The notes under the pieces are model-generated. The model was not told the DNA's origin. It ran no database searches and saw nothing but the letters and a program-made list of their open reading frames with translations. A stretch of DNA of 19,985 nucleotides from Caldithrix sp. (GTDB taxonomy: Bacteria; KSB1; UBA2214; DYKH01): NCBI GenBank assembly GCA_020722685.1, contig DYKH01000001.1, positions 164,429 through 184,413 on the forward strand, given 5' to 3'. Both the position numbers and the translations under genes were made by a program. Of this stretch, positions 19,930-19,985 are shown piece by piece (position 1 is the stretch's first letter; each line of letters begins with the position of its first letter).

Positions 19930-19985
19930 ATCTTTGTCGCCAAATCTTCATTGGTCATTATCTTTTCCTCCCGGGAGCCATTCAA

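Noticed and set aside
1..19985. CRISPR arrays, tRNA/rRNA genes, insertion sequences
   Set aside because: No regularly spaced short repeats, no tRNA cloverleaf or rRNA signature, and no transposase motif with terminal repeats were seen on reading.

Overview
This window looks like a chromosomal accessory region of an uncultured bacterium of the Fibrobacteres-Chlorobi-Bacteroidetes (FCB) superphylum, most like Calditrichota, KSB1 or Ignavibacteria. The main clue is two proteins that end in a type IX secretion (T9SS) sorting domain (YPNPFNG..WDGRDSAGE..PSGIYF and FPNPFNP..WDARNDSGE..ASGIYL). The phylum is an inference: no rRNA, tRNA or universal marker gene is present. The standard code is used, with Shine-Dalgarno sites and sigma70-like promoters.

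Layout. 1-144: the tail of a probable P1-family peptidase. 177-685: a PF09720-type antitoxin and RelE/ParE toxin, followed by a degenerate attC-like (integron) palindrome at 688-782. 878-1622: a HEPN/MNT toxin-antitoxin pair. 1634-8671 (-): a 2345-aa exported papain-like protease with Fn3, a 'VYVAYD' domain, four CARDB/KNH-like units, PKD, cohesin, PKD and a T9SS sorting domain. 9211-10024: a two-gene module of an unknown 124-aa protein and a C39-like peptidase. 10325-10522: an orphan 65-aa gene with a near-consensus promoter. About 10566-10725 (-): a decayed T9SS C-terminus. 10776-11388 (-): a DUF433/DUF5615 pair. 11658-12812 (-): a 384-aa T9SS protein. 12907-13794 (-): an exported YD-repeat/dockerin protein. 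13886-14553: a TumE-type toxin-antitoxin pair. 14697-19421 (-): an exported beta-helix/Fn3/DUF5648/RHS protein split by one in-frame TGA. 19606-19958 (-): a coiled-coil protein with a probable 5' frameshift.

How it fits together. Two themes alternate: large secreted repeat-rich surface proteins on the minus strand, and small two-gene toxin-antitoxin modules between them, mostly on the plus strand. The most attractive hypothesis is a small cohesin-dockerin surface assembly: the giant T9SS protease carries a cohesin, and a nearby exported protein without a sorting signal carries a two-loop dockerin. The clearest damage is the TGA in place of an expected Trp codon in the RHS gene. The RHS tip is AT-rich relative to its body and has no immunity gene beside it.
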